Shown here in pieces: positions 21,073-29,567 of a stretch of 34,413 bases of DNA; the stretch's first letter is position 1, and each line of letters begins with the position of its first letter. The notes beneath the pieces are model-generated. The model saw only the letters and a list, made by a program, of their open reading frames with translations, made no database searches and was not told where the DNA came from. Location of the stretch: positions 1 to 34,413 of the IMG/VR virus record IMGVR_UViG_3300042468_000353. The stretch is one strand, 5' to 3'. The translations under genes were made by a program, and so were the position numbers. This stretch comes from a virus.

Positions 21073-21763
21073 ATATGGCAAGTTTGGATTCAAGCGTTTT
21101 TCCGAGGGTGGCCTTGGTTACGAGGAAGATCCGCCGGAGTTTCGCGCAGATCGTAAAGGCGAGGCAGCTCGCAAGTCTGTTATCAAGAAGTCCAACGAGA
21201 TTAAGGCTGTTGAGAGCAAGAAAGAGAGTGCTCGCGGCCCGTCTACTCGTAAGAGCTTCGGCACTAAGTCTGAATCTCGTGTTTCCAGAAAAGAAACGGG
21301 ACTTCCGAGTGATCGCGCTACTGGCTATCGCAGCCAAGTAGAAGAAACCGGCATGACTGCTGAAGAGCGCAAAAACTTGGTTAAGAGTGGCGCTTTGGCT
21401 GCGGCTTCGATGCTCCCGGCTGGTCGTGCTTTGAGGGCTGGTGATAAGGCGTATGATGCCGCCAAGGCCGCTAAGGCTGCGCAGAAAGCAGAAGATGCTG
21501 TTGTGGAAAAGGCTGCGCGTGGATTGTCGCGTCGTGATATGCCGAGCTACTCCGAAAGATACCGTGCCCGTAAGCGAGCCGAGGAGCAAAGGGCTGCTAA
21601 GCGTGAAGGCCGAGAGCCTAGAGACATTCCAGATTGGCGCGGCAATATAGACGTAGCAACTGGTAAGCCGGGGCCGGGACAAGGGTTTAGAGACAACGAA
21701 GTCTTTAAGAAAGGCGGCGCTGTGCGCAGTAAGAAGTCCAAGAGCTATTTTTCTAATTACTAA
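21062..21763 (+). CDS. basic virion-region protein with KGG motifs
   Basis: The 233-aa product is Lys/Arg/Ala-rich and largely disordered, with one helical Ala-rich stretch (AAASMLPAGRALRAGDKAYD). It has FKRFSEGGLGYEE near the start and FKKGGAVRSKK near the end, the aromatic-x-K/E-G-G pattern also seen in later structural-block proteins. GAGGT precedes ATG 21062. It is wedged between terL and the portal. A packaging or internal head role is guessed from context. Confidence 0.6.
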   Translation: MASKYGKFGFKRFSEGGLGYEEDPPEFRADRKGEAARKSVIKKSNEIKAVESKKESARGPSTRKSFGTKSESRVSRKETGLPSDRATGYRSQVEETGMTAEERKNLVKSGALAAASMLPAGRALRAGDKAYDAAKAAKAAQKAEDAVVEKAARGLSRRDMPSYSERYRARKRAEEQRAAKREGREPRDIPDWRGNIDVATGKPGPGQGFRDNEVFKKGGAVRSKKSKSYFSNY

Positions 21764-21774
21764 TGGTGAGCGCC

Positions 21775-24297
21775 ATGTCATCTGAGCCGAACGATCTGGA
21801 CGAAGCCCAAGAAGACCTTGGTGAGATGTTTGAACTCCCTGAGGAGGTTTCGGACGTTGAAGACACCGAGGATGGTGGGGCGATTGTTCGCTTTGGCGAG
21901 GATGAGGAAGAGCCGTCGGGTGAAAGCGAGTTCTATGCGAACTTAGCGGAGAAGCTCCCTGAAGGCGTCATGGACGAGGTGGCTCAAGACTTCTTGGGTC
22001 TGATTGCGAAGGACAAAGAGGCGCGTAAGAAGCGCGATGAGCAGTACGAAGAGGGAATCCGACGCACAGGACTTGGTGACGATGCACCGGGCGGCGCTCA
22101 GTTTCAGGGCGCAAGTCGGGTCGTCCATCCCATGCTCACTGAAGTCTGCGTGGACTTCTCTGCCCGAGCTATTAAGGAGCTTTTCCCGCCCGAAGGACCC
22201 GCCAAGGACCACATCGTAGGCGACGAAACTGCCGATAAGGTAGCCAAAGCCAAGCGCAAGACGCGGTATCTGAACTGGCAGATGACCCAGCAGATGCCGG
22301 AGTTCCGTGCAGAGTTGGAGCAGTTGCTCACTCAGGTTCCGCTCGGTGGCGCTCAGTATCTCAAGCTTTCTTACGATCCGAACAAGAAGCGACCGGTGCC
22401 CCTCTTTATCGGCATCGACGATGTGTACCTGCCCTATGCGGCAACGAACTTCTACAGCGCGGAGCGCAAGACGCACGTTCAGTACGTGACGGAGATTGAG
22501 TATCTCCAGCGCGTGAAGTCGGAGATGTACCGGGATGTGGATCTCGCTCCGACGACGATGGAGCCGGATGTTTCGAAGGCTGAGAAAGCCAACAACAAGA
22601 TCGAAGGCCGTGATGGCAGCGCGTATGACGTTGATGGTCTGCGCACGATCTTTGAGATTTACGCCATTGCTGACATCGAAGAGGAATATGGACTCGCGCC
22701 GTATATCTTCTCCATCGACAAAGTGACGGGCAAGGTCCTCGCGGTTTATCGCAACTGGGAAGAGGATGACGAGACGCTGCAAGAGATGCAGTGGATTGTG
22801 GAGTTCCCGTTCGTTCCGTGGCGTGGTGCGTATCCAATCGGCATCCCGCAGATGATCGGCGGTATCTCAGCAGCGGCGACGGGTGCATTACGCGCTTTGC
22901 TCGACTCTGCACATATTGCGAACTTCCCCGGCATGTTGAAGCTCAAGGGCGGTCGTGAGGGCGGACAGTCCGAGCGTATTGATCCGACGGAAGTCAAAGA
23001 GATTGAGGGTGGTGCATTCTCGGATGACATTCGCAAGATTGCGATGCCGTTGCCGTTTAATCAGCCCTCCCCGGTTCTGTATCAGCTCCTAGGATTCTTG
23101 GTTGAGTCGGGTAAGGGCGTTGTTCGCACTACATTAGAGGACATTGCCGACAATCAGGGCAATATGCCGGTTGGCACGCAGTTGGCGCGTATTGAGCAGG
23201 GCATGGTGGTGTTTAACGCCATTCACGCTCGCTTGCATGATGCGATGGGTCGCACGCTCAAAGTGTTGCACCGCATCAACGCGATGTATCTGGAGAACGA
23301 CGAGGTTAAGGACGAGACGGGGCAGTTGCTCGTTCGCCGTTCTGACTTTGAAGGCCCGATGGATGTGGTGCCGGTTTCGGACCCGAACATCTTCTCTGAG
23401 GCCCAGCGTTTTGCTCAGGTTCAGGCGCTTTCTCAGCGTGCGATGGCGCTCCCTCAGGTCTACAACATCCGCAAGGTTGAAGAGCGCATTCTTCAGCAGC
23501 TACGGGTTCCGAACGCCAAGGAACTGCTCGTTGCAGCTCCCGAGCCGAAGGAGATGAATGCGATCAATGAGAACGTCGCAGCGACGTTGGGTCGTCCGAT
23601 TTCGGCATTCCCAGAGCAGGACCATCTTGCTCACTTGCAAGTGCATTTGGACTATTTGACCAGTCCCATTTTGGGATCTTCAATGCTGATGGCTCCGACT
23701 TTTGTTCCGGGCATTTTGAATCACATCAAGGAGCACATTGCGCTGTGGTACGCGACTCATGTGTTTGAGGTTGCATCCAAAGCAGCGGGTCAAGACATCA
23801 GCGAGTTCCAGAAGATCCGAGACGTTGAGGTCAAGAAGAGCTTTGACCAGCTTCTGGCTGCGGCTTCTCAGAAGGTCGTTCCGGATGCGACTCAGGCGTT
23901 TGGCGCTATTCCGCAGATCGTGCAGCAGGCCATGGGTATGTTGCAGCAGCTCTCGGGTATGAACGCGCCGCAAGACCCGCGTATGGCAGCTCAGATGGCC
24001 GAGACGCAGCGTAAAGCTCAGGCCGATCAAGCCTCGTTGCAAGTCAAGCAGGCCGAGTTGCAGCTTGAACAGGCGAAGGCCCAACAGGCAGCGGCAGAAA
24101 CCGCGCAGCGTCAGTCGGATAACCTCAAGCGCGAGATGATCAAGCAAGATCGCCTTGACAACCGTCAGGCTGCGGAGCTTGAAGTTAAGATGATAACGAA
24201 CCGTGAAGACAACGATACGGCGAAGCAAATTGCCGCGATGGAAGCGATCACGGGCGAGAAGGTTGGTGTTTCAACAGGTACGGGTATCAATCCTTAA
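21775..24297 (+). CDS. portal protein (P22-type, large)
   Basis: The 840-aa product fits long P22-like portals. It has an acidic N-terminus, SRVVHPMLTEVCVDFSARAI, PLGGAQYLKLSYDPNKKRPV, VPWRGAYPIGIPQMIGGISA, and a C-terminal Gln/Ala-rich coiled coil (ASLQVKQAELQLEQAKAQQA). Portal dodecamers form the DNA entry channel at one capsid vertex. ATG 21775 has GGTGA just upstream; ATG 21763 overlaps the previous stop and lacks a ribosome site. Gene order (terL, one gene, portal, chaperonin-like, scaffold, capsid) supports the call. Confidence 0.9.
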   Translation: MSSEPNDLDEAQEDLGEMFELPEEVSDVEDTEDGGAIVRFGEDEEEPSGESEFYANLAEKLPEGVMDEVAQDFLGLIAKDKEARKKRDEQYEEGIRRTGLGDDAPGGAQFQGASRVVHPMLTEVCVDFSARAIKELFPPEGPAKDHIVGDETADKVAKAKRKTRYLNWQMTQQMPEFRAELEQLLTQVPLGGAQYLKLSYDPNKKRPVPLFIGIDDVYLPYAATNFYSAERKTHVQYVTEIEYLQRVKSEMYRDVDLAPTTMEPDVSKAEKANNKIEGRDGSAYDVDGLRTIFEIYAIADIEEEYGLAPYIFSIDKVTGKVLAVYRNWEEDDETLQEMQWIVEFPFVPWRGAYPIGIPQMIGGISAAATGALRALLDSAHIANFPGMLKLKGGREGGQSERIDPTEVKEIEGGAFSDDIRKIAMPLPFNQPSPVLYQLLGFLVESGKGVVRTTLEDIADNQGNMPVGTQLARIEQGMVVFNAIHARLHDAMGRTLKVLHRINAMYLENDEVKDETGQLLVRRSDFEGPMDVVPVSDPNIFSEAQRFAQVQALSQRAMALPQVYNIRKVEERILQQLRVPNAKELLVAAPEPKEMNAINENVAATLGRPISAFPEQDHLAHLQVHLDYLTSPILGSSMLMAPTFVPGILNHIKEHIALWYATHVFEVASKAAGQDISEFQKIRDVEVKKSFDQLLAAASQKVVPDATQAFGAIPQIVQQAMGMLQQLSGMNAPQDPRMAAQMAETQRKAQADQASLQVKQAELQLEQAKAQQAAAETAQRQSDNLKREMIKQDRLDNRQAAELEVKMITNREDNDTAKQIAAMEAITGEKVGVSTGTGINP

Positions 24298-24309
24298 ACG
24301 GGGTGAGTT

Positions 24310-24480
24310 ATGGAAAAGCAATTCATCAAGCAGCACAAGTTGCTCGCGATGGGCGTGAAATTGGACGGTCAGAAGATGCCTTCTGGCGGAAAGATGGGAG
24401 CCGATACTGGCTCAAAGGGTGTTAAGGGCGACCCTAAGGCAACGCCTGCAATGATCTCAAAGGGTAAACAAAACGCATGA
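24310..24480 (+). CDS. 56-aa hypothetical protein
   Basis: This short gene follows the portal by 12 nt with GGGGTGAG upstream. It reads MEKQFIKQHKLLAMGVKLDG, then GGKMGADTGSKGVKGD, and ends KGKQNA. It is Lys/Gly-rich. Its stop overlaps the next start by 4 nt (ATGA). The function is unknown; its conserved place beside the portal suggests a head-assembly role. Confidence 0.65.
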   Translation: MEKQFIKQHKLLAMGVKLDGQKMPSGGKMGADTGSKGVKGDPKATPAMISKGKQNA

Positions 24481-24674
24481 TTGAACGCATCATTGACGAA
24501 TTGGAGTTGGCCAAGGCTCGCGTTGCACACGACGCGATGAAGCGGCAACTGGAAGGTAAGGATGCTTCGTTTGAATATGGCAAGGCAGTGGGCACTTACG
24601 CCGGGTTGCAGGCCGCATTAACTTATATTGATCGTCTTCTCAAAGCCGACGAAGAAGACGGAGAGGAGTTCTAA
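24477..24674 (+). CDS. hypothetical helical protein
   Basis: The 65-aa product is a helical hairpin type (IERIIDELELAKARVAHDAM ... LQAALTYIDRLLKADEED), often seen next to portals in podoviruses. The function is unknown. It touches the next gene directly, its stop adjacent to the ATG of the GroES-like gene. Confidence 0.7.
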   Translation: MIERIIDELELAKARVAHDAMKRQLEGKDASFEYGKAVGTYAGLQAALTYIDRLLKADEEDGEEF

Positions 24675-25073
24675 ATGTCAGCATTGGAAGAGGCTTTCCC
24701 TAGTGTAGAGCCGGGTTTGATTCCGTTTGGTTCGCGAGTCCTCGTGCAGATTCGCTCAGCAAAAAAGACTTCTGCTGGTGGCATTATTTTGCACACCGAA
24801 ACTCGTGAGACTGAGATCTGGAATACCCAGATCGCAAAAGTTGTAAAGCTTGGGCCGTTGGCTTTCAAGAATCGCAACACGATGGAATCTTGGCCGGAAG
24901 GTAATTGGTGCAAGGACGGCGAGTTCGTCCGTGTACCGAAGTACGGCGGTGATCGTTGGAAGGTGCCGTTTGGCAAAGACGGGGAAGAAGAAGCCCTGTT
25001 TGTAATCTTTAACGATCTCGACATCGTGGGTGGTGTAGTGGGTGACCCGCTTGCCATCAAAGCGTTTATTTGA
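24675..25073 (+). CDS. GroES-like co-chaperonin (cpn10 fold)
   Basis: The 132-aa product carries the cpn10 core (PFGSRVLVQIRSAKKTSAGG followed by IILHTETRET). Positions that form the mobile loop in GroES are present as SAKKTSAGGI. It is longer than bacterial GroES (about 97 aa). T4 gp31 and related phage cochaperonins replace GroES to fold the capsid protein, and placement just before the scaffold and capsid genes fits that. No GroEL gene is visible, so it would work with the host's. Confidence 0.8.
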   Translation: MSALEEAFPSVEPGLIPFGSRVLVQIRSAKKTSAGGIILHTETRETEIWNTQIAKVVKLGPLAFKNRNTMESWPEGNWCKDGEFVRVPKYGGDRWKVPFGKDGEEEALFVIFNDLDIVGGVVGDPLAIKAFI

Positions 25074-25083
25074 GGGCTAAATC

Positions 25084-26097
25084 ATGGCTAAAGATAACGT
25101 GTTATCGGAAGACGATGACAAGGGAGTGGAAGAATATGTGGCAGTTGAAACTCCTGTGGATCAACCTGAAGTGGAAGGTGAAGAGCCTTCTGGGCAAGTT
25201 GCGCAAGGATCAGATGATAGTGACGCCGACTCCGACGACGACTATCAAGAAGACGCCCGACTCTCCGAAGAAGAGTCCGAAGAAGATGAAGGCAAAGGTT
25301 CGAAAAGGCAGCTAACGCCTGACGAGAAGCGTGCTCAGCGTCAGAACCGCAAGTTCCGAAGGCGAGCTGCTATTGAGCACAAAGAGCGCGAGCTGGCGTT
25401 CCTGCGTGCGGAGAATGAGGAGTTCAAGCGCCGCTTATCAAGCGTCGAAAAGCAGACCTCCCAGTTCAATATCAGTGCGGTTGACCAGAAGCTGAACGAG
25501 GCCATTAACGAAGCCCAGTTGGCTGAGCGCATCATGGCGAAGGCCATTGAGCAGGGTCAGGGCGAAGATGTCACCAAGGCACTTCAGATCCGTGATCAGG
25601 CTTTAGAGCGTGCGCGTCAACTGAAGGCGGTCAAGGAAGAGGCTGAGAAGCCCCGCCAACCGGCTAAGCCCCAGAAAGATCCCCGCGTGGCTGCGTATGC
25701 CCAAGAGTGGGTTCAGGCCAACAACTGGTACGACCCGTCCGGCAAGGATGAGGATTCGGCCATTGTGAAGGTCATCGACCAGCGTCTTGCCGCTGAGGGC
25801 TTTAACCCGGCTTCGGAAGATTACTGGATTGAGCTGGATAACCGCGTAGCAAAGCGTCTACCGCACCGATATGCAGAGGATACCCCGATGGAAAAAGCCA
25901 AACCGGCTGCGAAACGGGGCGGTCCCCCGGTGGGTGGTAAGCGCGAATATGCCGCGCCGTCTACCCGAAAAGAGGTTTATATCAGCCCTGAGCGCAAGCA
26001 GGCGCTCATAGATGCAGGCGTCTGGGATAACCCAGAGTTGCGTCAACGCTACATAAAGCGTTATGCTGAATATGATCGTAATTCTTCTTCTCGCTAA
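25084..26097 (+). CDS. putative scaffolding protein
   Basis: The 337-aa product has a strongly acidic N-terminal region (about 1-75, rich in D/E/S), a basic patch (KRAQRQNRKFRRRAAIEHKE), a long coiled coil (about 95-195) and a Pro/Lys-rich C-terminus with ISPERKQALIDAGVWDNPE. Charged, coiled, low-hydrophobicity proteins between portal and capsid are typical phage scaffolds, which shape the prohead and then leave. The call rests on composition and position, not a family motif. Confidence 0.65.
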   Translation: MAKDNVLSEDDDKGVEEYVAVETPVDQPEVEGEEPSGQVAQGSDDSDADSDDDYQEDARLSEEESEEDEGKGSKRQLTPDEKRAQRQNRKFRRRAAIEHKERELAFLRAENEEFKRRLSSVEKQTSQFNISAVDQKLNEAINEAQLAERIMAKAIEQGQGEDVTKALQIRDQALERARQLKAVKEEAEKPRQPAKPQKDPRVAAYAQEWVQANNWYDPSGKDEDSAIVKVIDQRLAAEGFNPASEDYWIELDNRVAKRLPHRYAEDTPMEKAKPAAKRGGPPVGGKREYAAPSTRKEVYISPERKQALIDAGVWDNPELRQRYIKRYAEYDRNSSSR

Positions 26098-26115
26098 AAA
26101 AGGGAGCGAGTTATC

Positions 26116-26652
26116 ATGAGCGATGAAAGACTGAAGAAAGTTCTTGGCGAAGGGCGGGAAAATCGGCTTGCGTATGATCGCGCAGCAACTGAGAACCGAG
26201 AGTTGTCAGACGATGCCCGAGTTGAGATGTTTCGACAGCAGTTTATTCAGGCCGCGTTGCCTGATCTGCCAAAGATTCCGGGTTACCACACTTGCTGGTT
26301 GACCACCACAAATCCGAGAGATTCGATTCAGGCTCGCATTCGGCTGGGTTATGAGCCGATTAAACCCGAAGAGGTTCCCGGTTGGGAATACTGTTCGATT
26401 AAGACTGGCGAATGGACAGGTTTTGTTGGGGTTAACGAGATGCTTGCGTTCAAGCTTCCTCTTTCGCTGTACAAAAAGTACATGCAGGCGGTGCACTTCG
26501 ATGCCCCCAATGAGGAAGAAGAACGGCTGGTCGGCACGAATGAGCGTATGCGTGAGCAGGCTGAACGTGCTGGTTCAAGAGTGGACGAAGGTGATGGCAT
26601 GTCGGCAATACGGGATTCCGCTAAGGTACGCGCACCAATAGAGTGGGCGTAA
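26116..26652 (+). CDS. hypothetical head-region protein
   Basis: The 178-aa product includes PGYHTCWLTTTNPRDSIQAR, EEVPGWEYCSIKTGEWTG and a LFRCT-free helical end (ERMREQAERAGSRVDEGD). It resembles a recurrent phage protein located just before the capsid gene, without an assigned role. GGGAG lies upstream of ATG 26116. Confidence 0.65.
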   Translation: MSDERLKKVLGEGRENRLAYDRAATENRELSDDARVEMFRQQFIQAALPDLPKIPGYHTCWLTTTNPRDSIQARIRLGYEPIKPEEVPGWEYCSIKTGEWTGFVGVNEMLAFKLPLSLYKKYMQAVHFDAPNEEEERLVGTNERMREQAERAGSRVDEGDGMSAIRDSAKVRAPIEWA

Positions 26653-26683
26653 TTAGTAATTACGTTTTGTGAGGATTTAAATT

Positions 26684-27244
26684 ATGCCTTCGACCAGTGC
26701 AGCTTTTGGCCTGCGTCCGGCTTTTCATCCGTCGGGAGTTGTTCGTCCCGTCGCGATGACTATTGAGTCGGGCTACAACGCCAACATTCTCCAGTTCCAG
26801 CCAGTCCTGATTAGTGCCACGGGCAACATTCAGGCTGCTGGTGCCAGTACCCCGTTCGTGGGTTCGTTCATGGGTGTCGAGTTCACCGATACCGATGGTC
26901 GCCGCCGCGTTAGCAACAAGTGGACCGCTGGCACTTCTGCCACGGACATCATTGCTTATGTGACGACCGATCCGGCTATCGTCTACGAGATCCAATCGGA
27001 TGCGACCTTGACGATTGCGGATATTGGTTCCCAGATGGACTTTGACAGTGTGACCGCTGGTAGCACGACGACTGGCCTCTCTGCGGCTATGTTGGACGTT
27101 GCTTCCAAGACCACTTCGGGAAGCGCTCTTTGCCGTGTTGTTAACCTCCAGCCGGATGTCAACAACAACTGGGAAGACGCTTATGTCGTTGTTCAAGTCC
27201 AGATCAGCGAGCACCAGTTTGTCGCTGACCGCGTAGCCATTTAA
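26684..27244 (+). CDS. putative head decoration / structural protein
   Basis: The 186-aa product is strand-rich with Gly/Ser/Thr (NANILQFQPVLISATGNIQA, PFVGSFMGVEFTDTDGRRRV). Such beta-rich proteins directly before the major capsid protein are frequently virion decoration or stabilising proteins. GAGGA precedes the ATG. No firm family match. Confidence 0.6.
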   Translation: MPSTSAAFGLRPAFHPSGVVRPVAMTIESGYNANILQFQPVLISATGNIQAAGASTPFVGSFMGVEFTDTDGRRRVSNKWTAGTSATDIIAYVTTDPAIVYEIQSDATLTIADIGSQMDFDSVTAGSTTTGLSAAMLDVASKTTSGSALCRVVNLQPDVNNNWEDAYVVVQVQISEHQFVADRVAI

Positions 27245-27257
27245 GGAGGACTAGAAC

Positions 27258-28172
27258 ATGGCAGTCCCAATGCGTAGTACTGACTTTCGTTCCATCGTCG
27301 AGCCTATTCTTAACGAGGCTTTCGATGGCGTTTATGACCAGCGTGCTGACGAGTGGAAGCAAGTCTTCGTCCAGCAGCAGGGCATTCCCCGCAACTACCA
27401 CGAAGAGCCGGTTCTGTACGGATTCGGCGCTGCTCCGGAACTTCCGGACGGCACCGCTGTCACGTATGACGCTGGCGGCGTGCTCTTCTTGCAGCGTTAC
27501 GTCTACAAGGTCTACGGCCTTGCGTTCGCGCTCACGAAGGTGCTCGTGGAAGATGGTGACCACATCCGTATCGGCCAGACCTATGCCAAGCACTTGGCGC
27601 AGTCGCTGATCGAAACGAAGGAAACCCTCTGCGCTAACGTGTTGAACCGCGCCTTCACGCCCGGCTTCAACGGTGGCGACGGCGTGACGCTGGTGAATAC
27701 GGCTCACCCGATTGCTCAGGGTACGTTCAGCAACCAGCTGACGACTCCGGCAAACCTGTCGCAGACCTCACTTGAGCAGATCCTCATTCAGATCCGCAAC
27801 GCTGTTGACAACAACGGCAAGCGCATCCGTTTGAACCCGGAGAAGCTCGTTGTGTCGCCGTCGAACGTGTTCCAAGCGGAAGTGCTCCTCAAGAGCGTTC
27901 TCCGTACCGGCACGGCTGACAACGACATCAACCCGGTGAAGTCGATGGGCCTCCTCGCTGGCGGTCAGGCTAACCTGTCGCGTTTGACTTCAACCACTGC
28001 CTGGTGGGTGAAGACGGATGCTCCGGAAGGCTTGAAGTTGATGATGCGTCGCGGTCTTGAGAAGTCTATGGAAGGCGACTTCGAGACTGATTCAACTCGC
28101 TTTAAATCGACAGAGCGTTACGCAGTTGGGTTCACGGACCCGCGCACTGTGTACGGCACGGCTGGCGTTTAA
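27258..28172 (+). CDS. major capsid protein (HK97 fold)
   Basis: The 304-aa product fits the HK97-fold capsid family: N-arm MRSTDFRSIVEPILNEAFDG, an E-loop-type region (YDAGGVLFLQRYVYKVYGLA), a spine helix (HLAQSLIETKETLCANVLNR) and an A-domain (RLNPEKLVVSPSNVFQAEVL, PEGLKLMMRR). AAGGAGG 7-8 nt before the ATG is the strongest ribosome site in the window, consistent with the most abundant virion protein. Fold assignment is by pattern and gene position. Confidence 0.85.
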   Translation: MAVPMRSTDFRSIVEPILNEAFDGVYDQRADEWKQVFVQQQGIPRNYHEEPVLYGFGAAPELPDGTAVTYDAGGVLFLQRYVYKVYGLAFALTKVLVEDGDHIRIGQTYAKHLAQSLIETKETLCANVLNRAFTPGFNGGDGVTLVNTAHPIAQGTFSNQLTTPANLSQTSLEQILIQIRNAVDNNGKRIRLNPEKLVVSPSNVFQAEVLLKSVLRTGTADNDINPVKSMGLLAGGQANLSRLTSTTAWWVKTDAPEGLKLMMRRGLEKSMEGDFETDSTRFKSTERYAVGFTDPRTVYGTAGV

Positions 28173-28200
28173 GTCCTTGATTTGTAAGGGATTTTTTCTC

Positions 28201-28230
28201 TAGACAAATCCTTGCCCGGCTCTGTATGAT
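28201..28230 (+). promoter_or_regulatory. internal promoter for endonuclease gene
   Basis: TAGACA (28201-28206), an 18-nt spacer and TATGAT (28225-28230) match sigma70 boxes at five of six positions each. The expected start, near 28237, lies inside the loop of an 11-bp inverted repeat, so this transcript would lack its left arm. Confidence 0.6.
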
Positions 28231-28277
28231 GGTTGCCTACTTTGAAACAGGTAATCATTATGCAGCAGCCGGGCAAG
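28211..28277 (+). promoter_or_regulatory. inverted repeat around endonuclease start
   Basis: CTTGCCCGGCT (28211-28221) is the perfect complement of AGCCGGGCAAG (28267-28277). In a read-through transcript from the capsid gene the hairpin would enclose the AGGT ribosome site and the ATG (28260), with the right arm inside the initiation region. It could reduce endonuclease translation from late mRNA. Confidence 0.6.
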
Positions 28278-29198
28278 TTTTATGTGTATGTTTATCTTGA
28301 TCCCCGTCCGGGGAAAGGGCTTCAGCCCATCTACGTCGGCAAAGGCACCGTAGATTTAGACCGCGCCAGTTATCACTGGGAACGTCGGTGCGTTAATCCT
28401 TTTTTGCAGAGCGTGCTGGATAAAATCCGGGTGGCCGGTCTTGTTCCGCAGATCACTATTGCCGCGTACATGGAGGACGAAGAAGATGCGTTCGCTATGG
28501 AGCGCGACTTAATTGCCCAATACGGGCGGCGAGATTTGCGTACTGGGTCTCTTTGCAATTTAACCGAAGGTGGCCAAGGCACTGCTGGCCTAAAGTACAG
28601 CGAAGAAAGGCTACGTAAAAAGCGCGAGCAATGCTCTACTCCAGAATGGAAAGCTTTAATGTCAAAGCTAGCCTCAGAAAACTGGACATCTACTGAGTAC
28701 AGAGAAAAAACTCTTAATGCCAGAAGAGTCTATGAACAAGACCCCGCCTACCGCGCTCGTCTCCGCGAAGCCATCCTGAAGAGCCGCACCGAGCAAGTTC
28801 GCAACAAGATCAGCGTAGCCATGCGCACCAACTGGGAGTCCGAGGAGTACCGGACTAAGCAGGCAACGTCACGAGCAGAAGCGCACGCACGACCTGAGGA
28901 GAAAGTCCGTAAGAGCAAAGCCTCGAAAAAGGTGTGGACAGAGCATGGCGATAAGATTAGATTAGCGATTAAGACCGCGAAATCGACTCCGGAGCGAAAG
29001 GCCGAGGCTTCTAGAAAGTCAAGGCAGTATTACGAGAGTGAAGAAGCTCGTAAGAAAGCAGGGGAGTATTCGAAGGCGTACAACACGCCAGAGGTTCGCG
29101 CAGCGAAGGCAGAATTGTTGAAGCAGCGTTGGGCCGACCCCGAGTTCAGAGCAAAGATGCTGGCAAACCGGAAACCCAAGGCTGCAAAGGGTGTTTAG
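28260..29198 (+). CDS. GIY-YIG homing endonuclease-like protein
   Basis: The 312-aa product starts at ATG 28260, better than the upstream TTG 28233. FYVYVYLDP and PIYVGKG are the variant GIY/YIG pair of this nuclease family. RASYHWER and AMERDLIAQYGRR supply the catalytic Arg and Glu, followed by LCNLTEGGQG. The rest (about 120-312) consists of repeated NUMOD3-like segments such as EYREKTLNARRVYEQDPAYR, which bind DNA. Free-standing enzymes of this kind spread by inserting beside conserved genes, and this one sits directly after the capsid gene. Confidence 0.85.
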   Translation: MQQPGKFYVYVYLDPRPGKGLQPIYVGKGTVDLDRASYHWERRCVNPFLQSVLDKIRVAGLVPQITIAAYMEDEEDAFAMERDLIAQYGRRDLRTGSLCNLTEGGQGTAGLKYSEERLRKKREQCSTPEWKALMSKLASENWTSTEYREKTLNARRVYEQDPAYRARLREAILKSRTEQVRNKISVAMRTNWESEEYRTKQATSRAEAHARPEEKVRKSKASKKVWTEHGDKIRLAIKTAKSTPERKAEASRKSRQYYESEEARKKAGEYSKAYNTPEVRAAKAELLKQRWADPEFRAKMLANRKPKAAKGV

Positions 29199-29213
29199 TT
29201 CTAGGTGTAACCA

Positions 29214-29256
29214 GCTCATCTGACCGGCCTAGCGGACGATGCACAGACAGATGAGC
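29214..29256. repeat. 9-bp inverted repeat after endonuclease gene
   Basis: GCTCATCTG (29214-29222) and CAGATGAGC (29248-29256) form a perfect stem with a 25-nt loop in the gap before the next gene. There is no U-tract. It may be an mRNA-stabilising hairpin or mark the edge of the endonuclease insertion. Confidence 0.5.
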
Positions 29257-29279
29257 GACTCGTGCATGAGGATATTTCA

Positions 29280-29513
29280 ATGGGATCGACGACATTTTCT
29301 GGGCCGGTTAACTCGCTGAATGGGTTCTCTGGCACCATCCTTTCTAACTCGGCCAACATCACCAATCTTGTTTGCAGCACGCTGACGATTGGTTCGACTC
29401 AGCTCACCAACGGTTCTGTGTCTGGCACGGTCGCCACTCAGGCGGGTCGCATTCCCGTTCTCGTTGGAAGCACCACGCTCTACATCGCTCTGTACAGCAG
29501 CCTGACGCCGTAA
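29280..29513 (+). CDS. small Gly/Ser/Thr-rich virion-region protein
   Basis: The 77-aa product is strand-rich and hydrophilic (MGSTTFSGPVNSLNGFSG, NITNLVCSTLTIGSTQL) and ends in a hydrophobic strand (TTLYIALYSSLTP). It resembles the repeats of tail-fibre or decoration proteins. ATG 29280 has GAGGA at 7 nt. A minor structural role is inferred. Confidence 0.6.
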   Translation: MGSTTFSGPVNSLNGFSGTILSNSANITNLVCSTLTIGSTQLTNGSVSGTVATQAGRIPVLVGSTTLYIALYSSLTP

Positions 29514-29519
29514 TGACGA

Positions 29520-29540
29520 GGGGGCTTCGGCCCCCTTTTC
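29520..29540 (+). terminator. rightward intrinsic terminator
   Basis: GGGGGC (29520-29525) and GCCCCC (29530-29535) enclose a TTCG tetraloop, followed by CTTTTC-type T-rich sequence starting at TTTT 29536. It lies 7 nt after the 77-aa gene and probably attenuates capsid-level transcription into the tail genes. Confidence 0.8.
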
Positions 29541-29567
29541 TCAATGTGATTGTGAGGGAAAGCAACC

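Noticed and set aside
21023-21781. 252-aa minus-strand open frame opposite the gene after terL
   Set aside because: Composition (Ser/Leu/Arg-rich) mirrors the Lys/Ala-rich sense gene; no family features.
21943-22782. 279-aa minus-strand open frame opposite the portal gene
   Set aside because: It is antisense to a well-supported gene and reflects codon bias; no motif or ribosome site.
28173-28200. possible terminator directly after the capsid gene
   Set aside because: The stem before the T-run is only 4-5 bp including a wobble pair, too weak to call.
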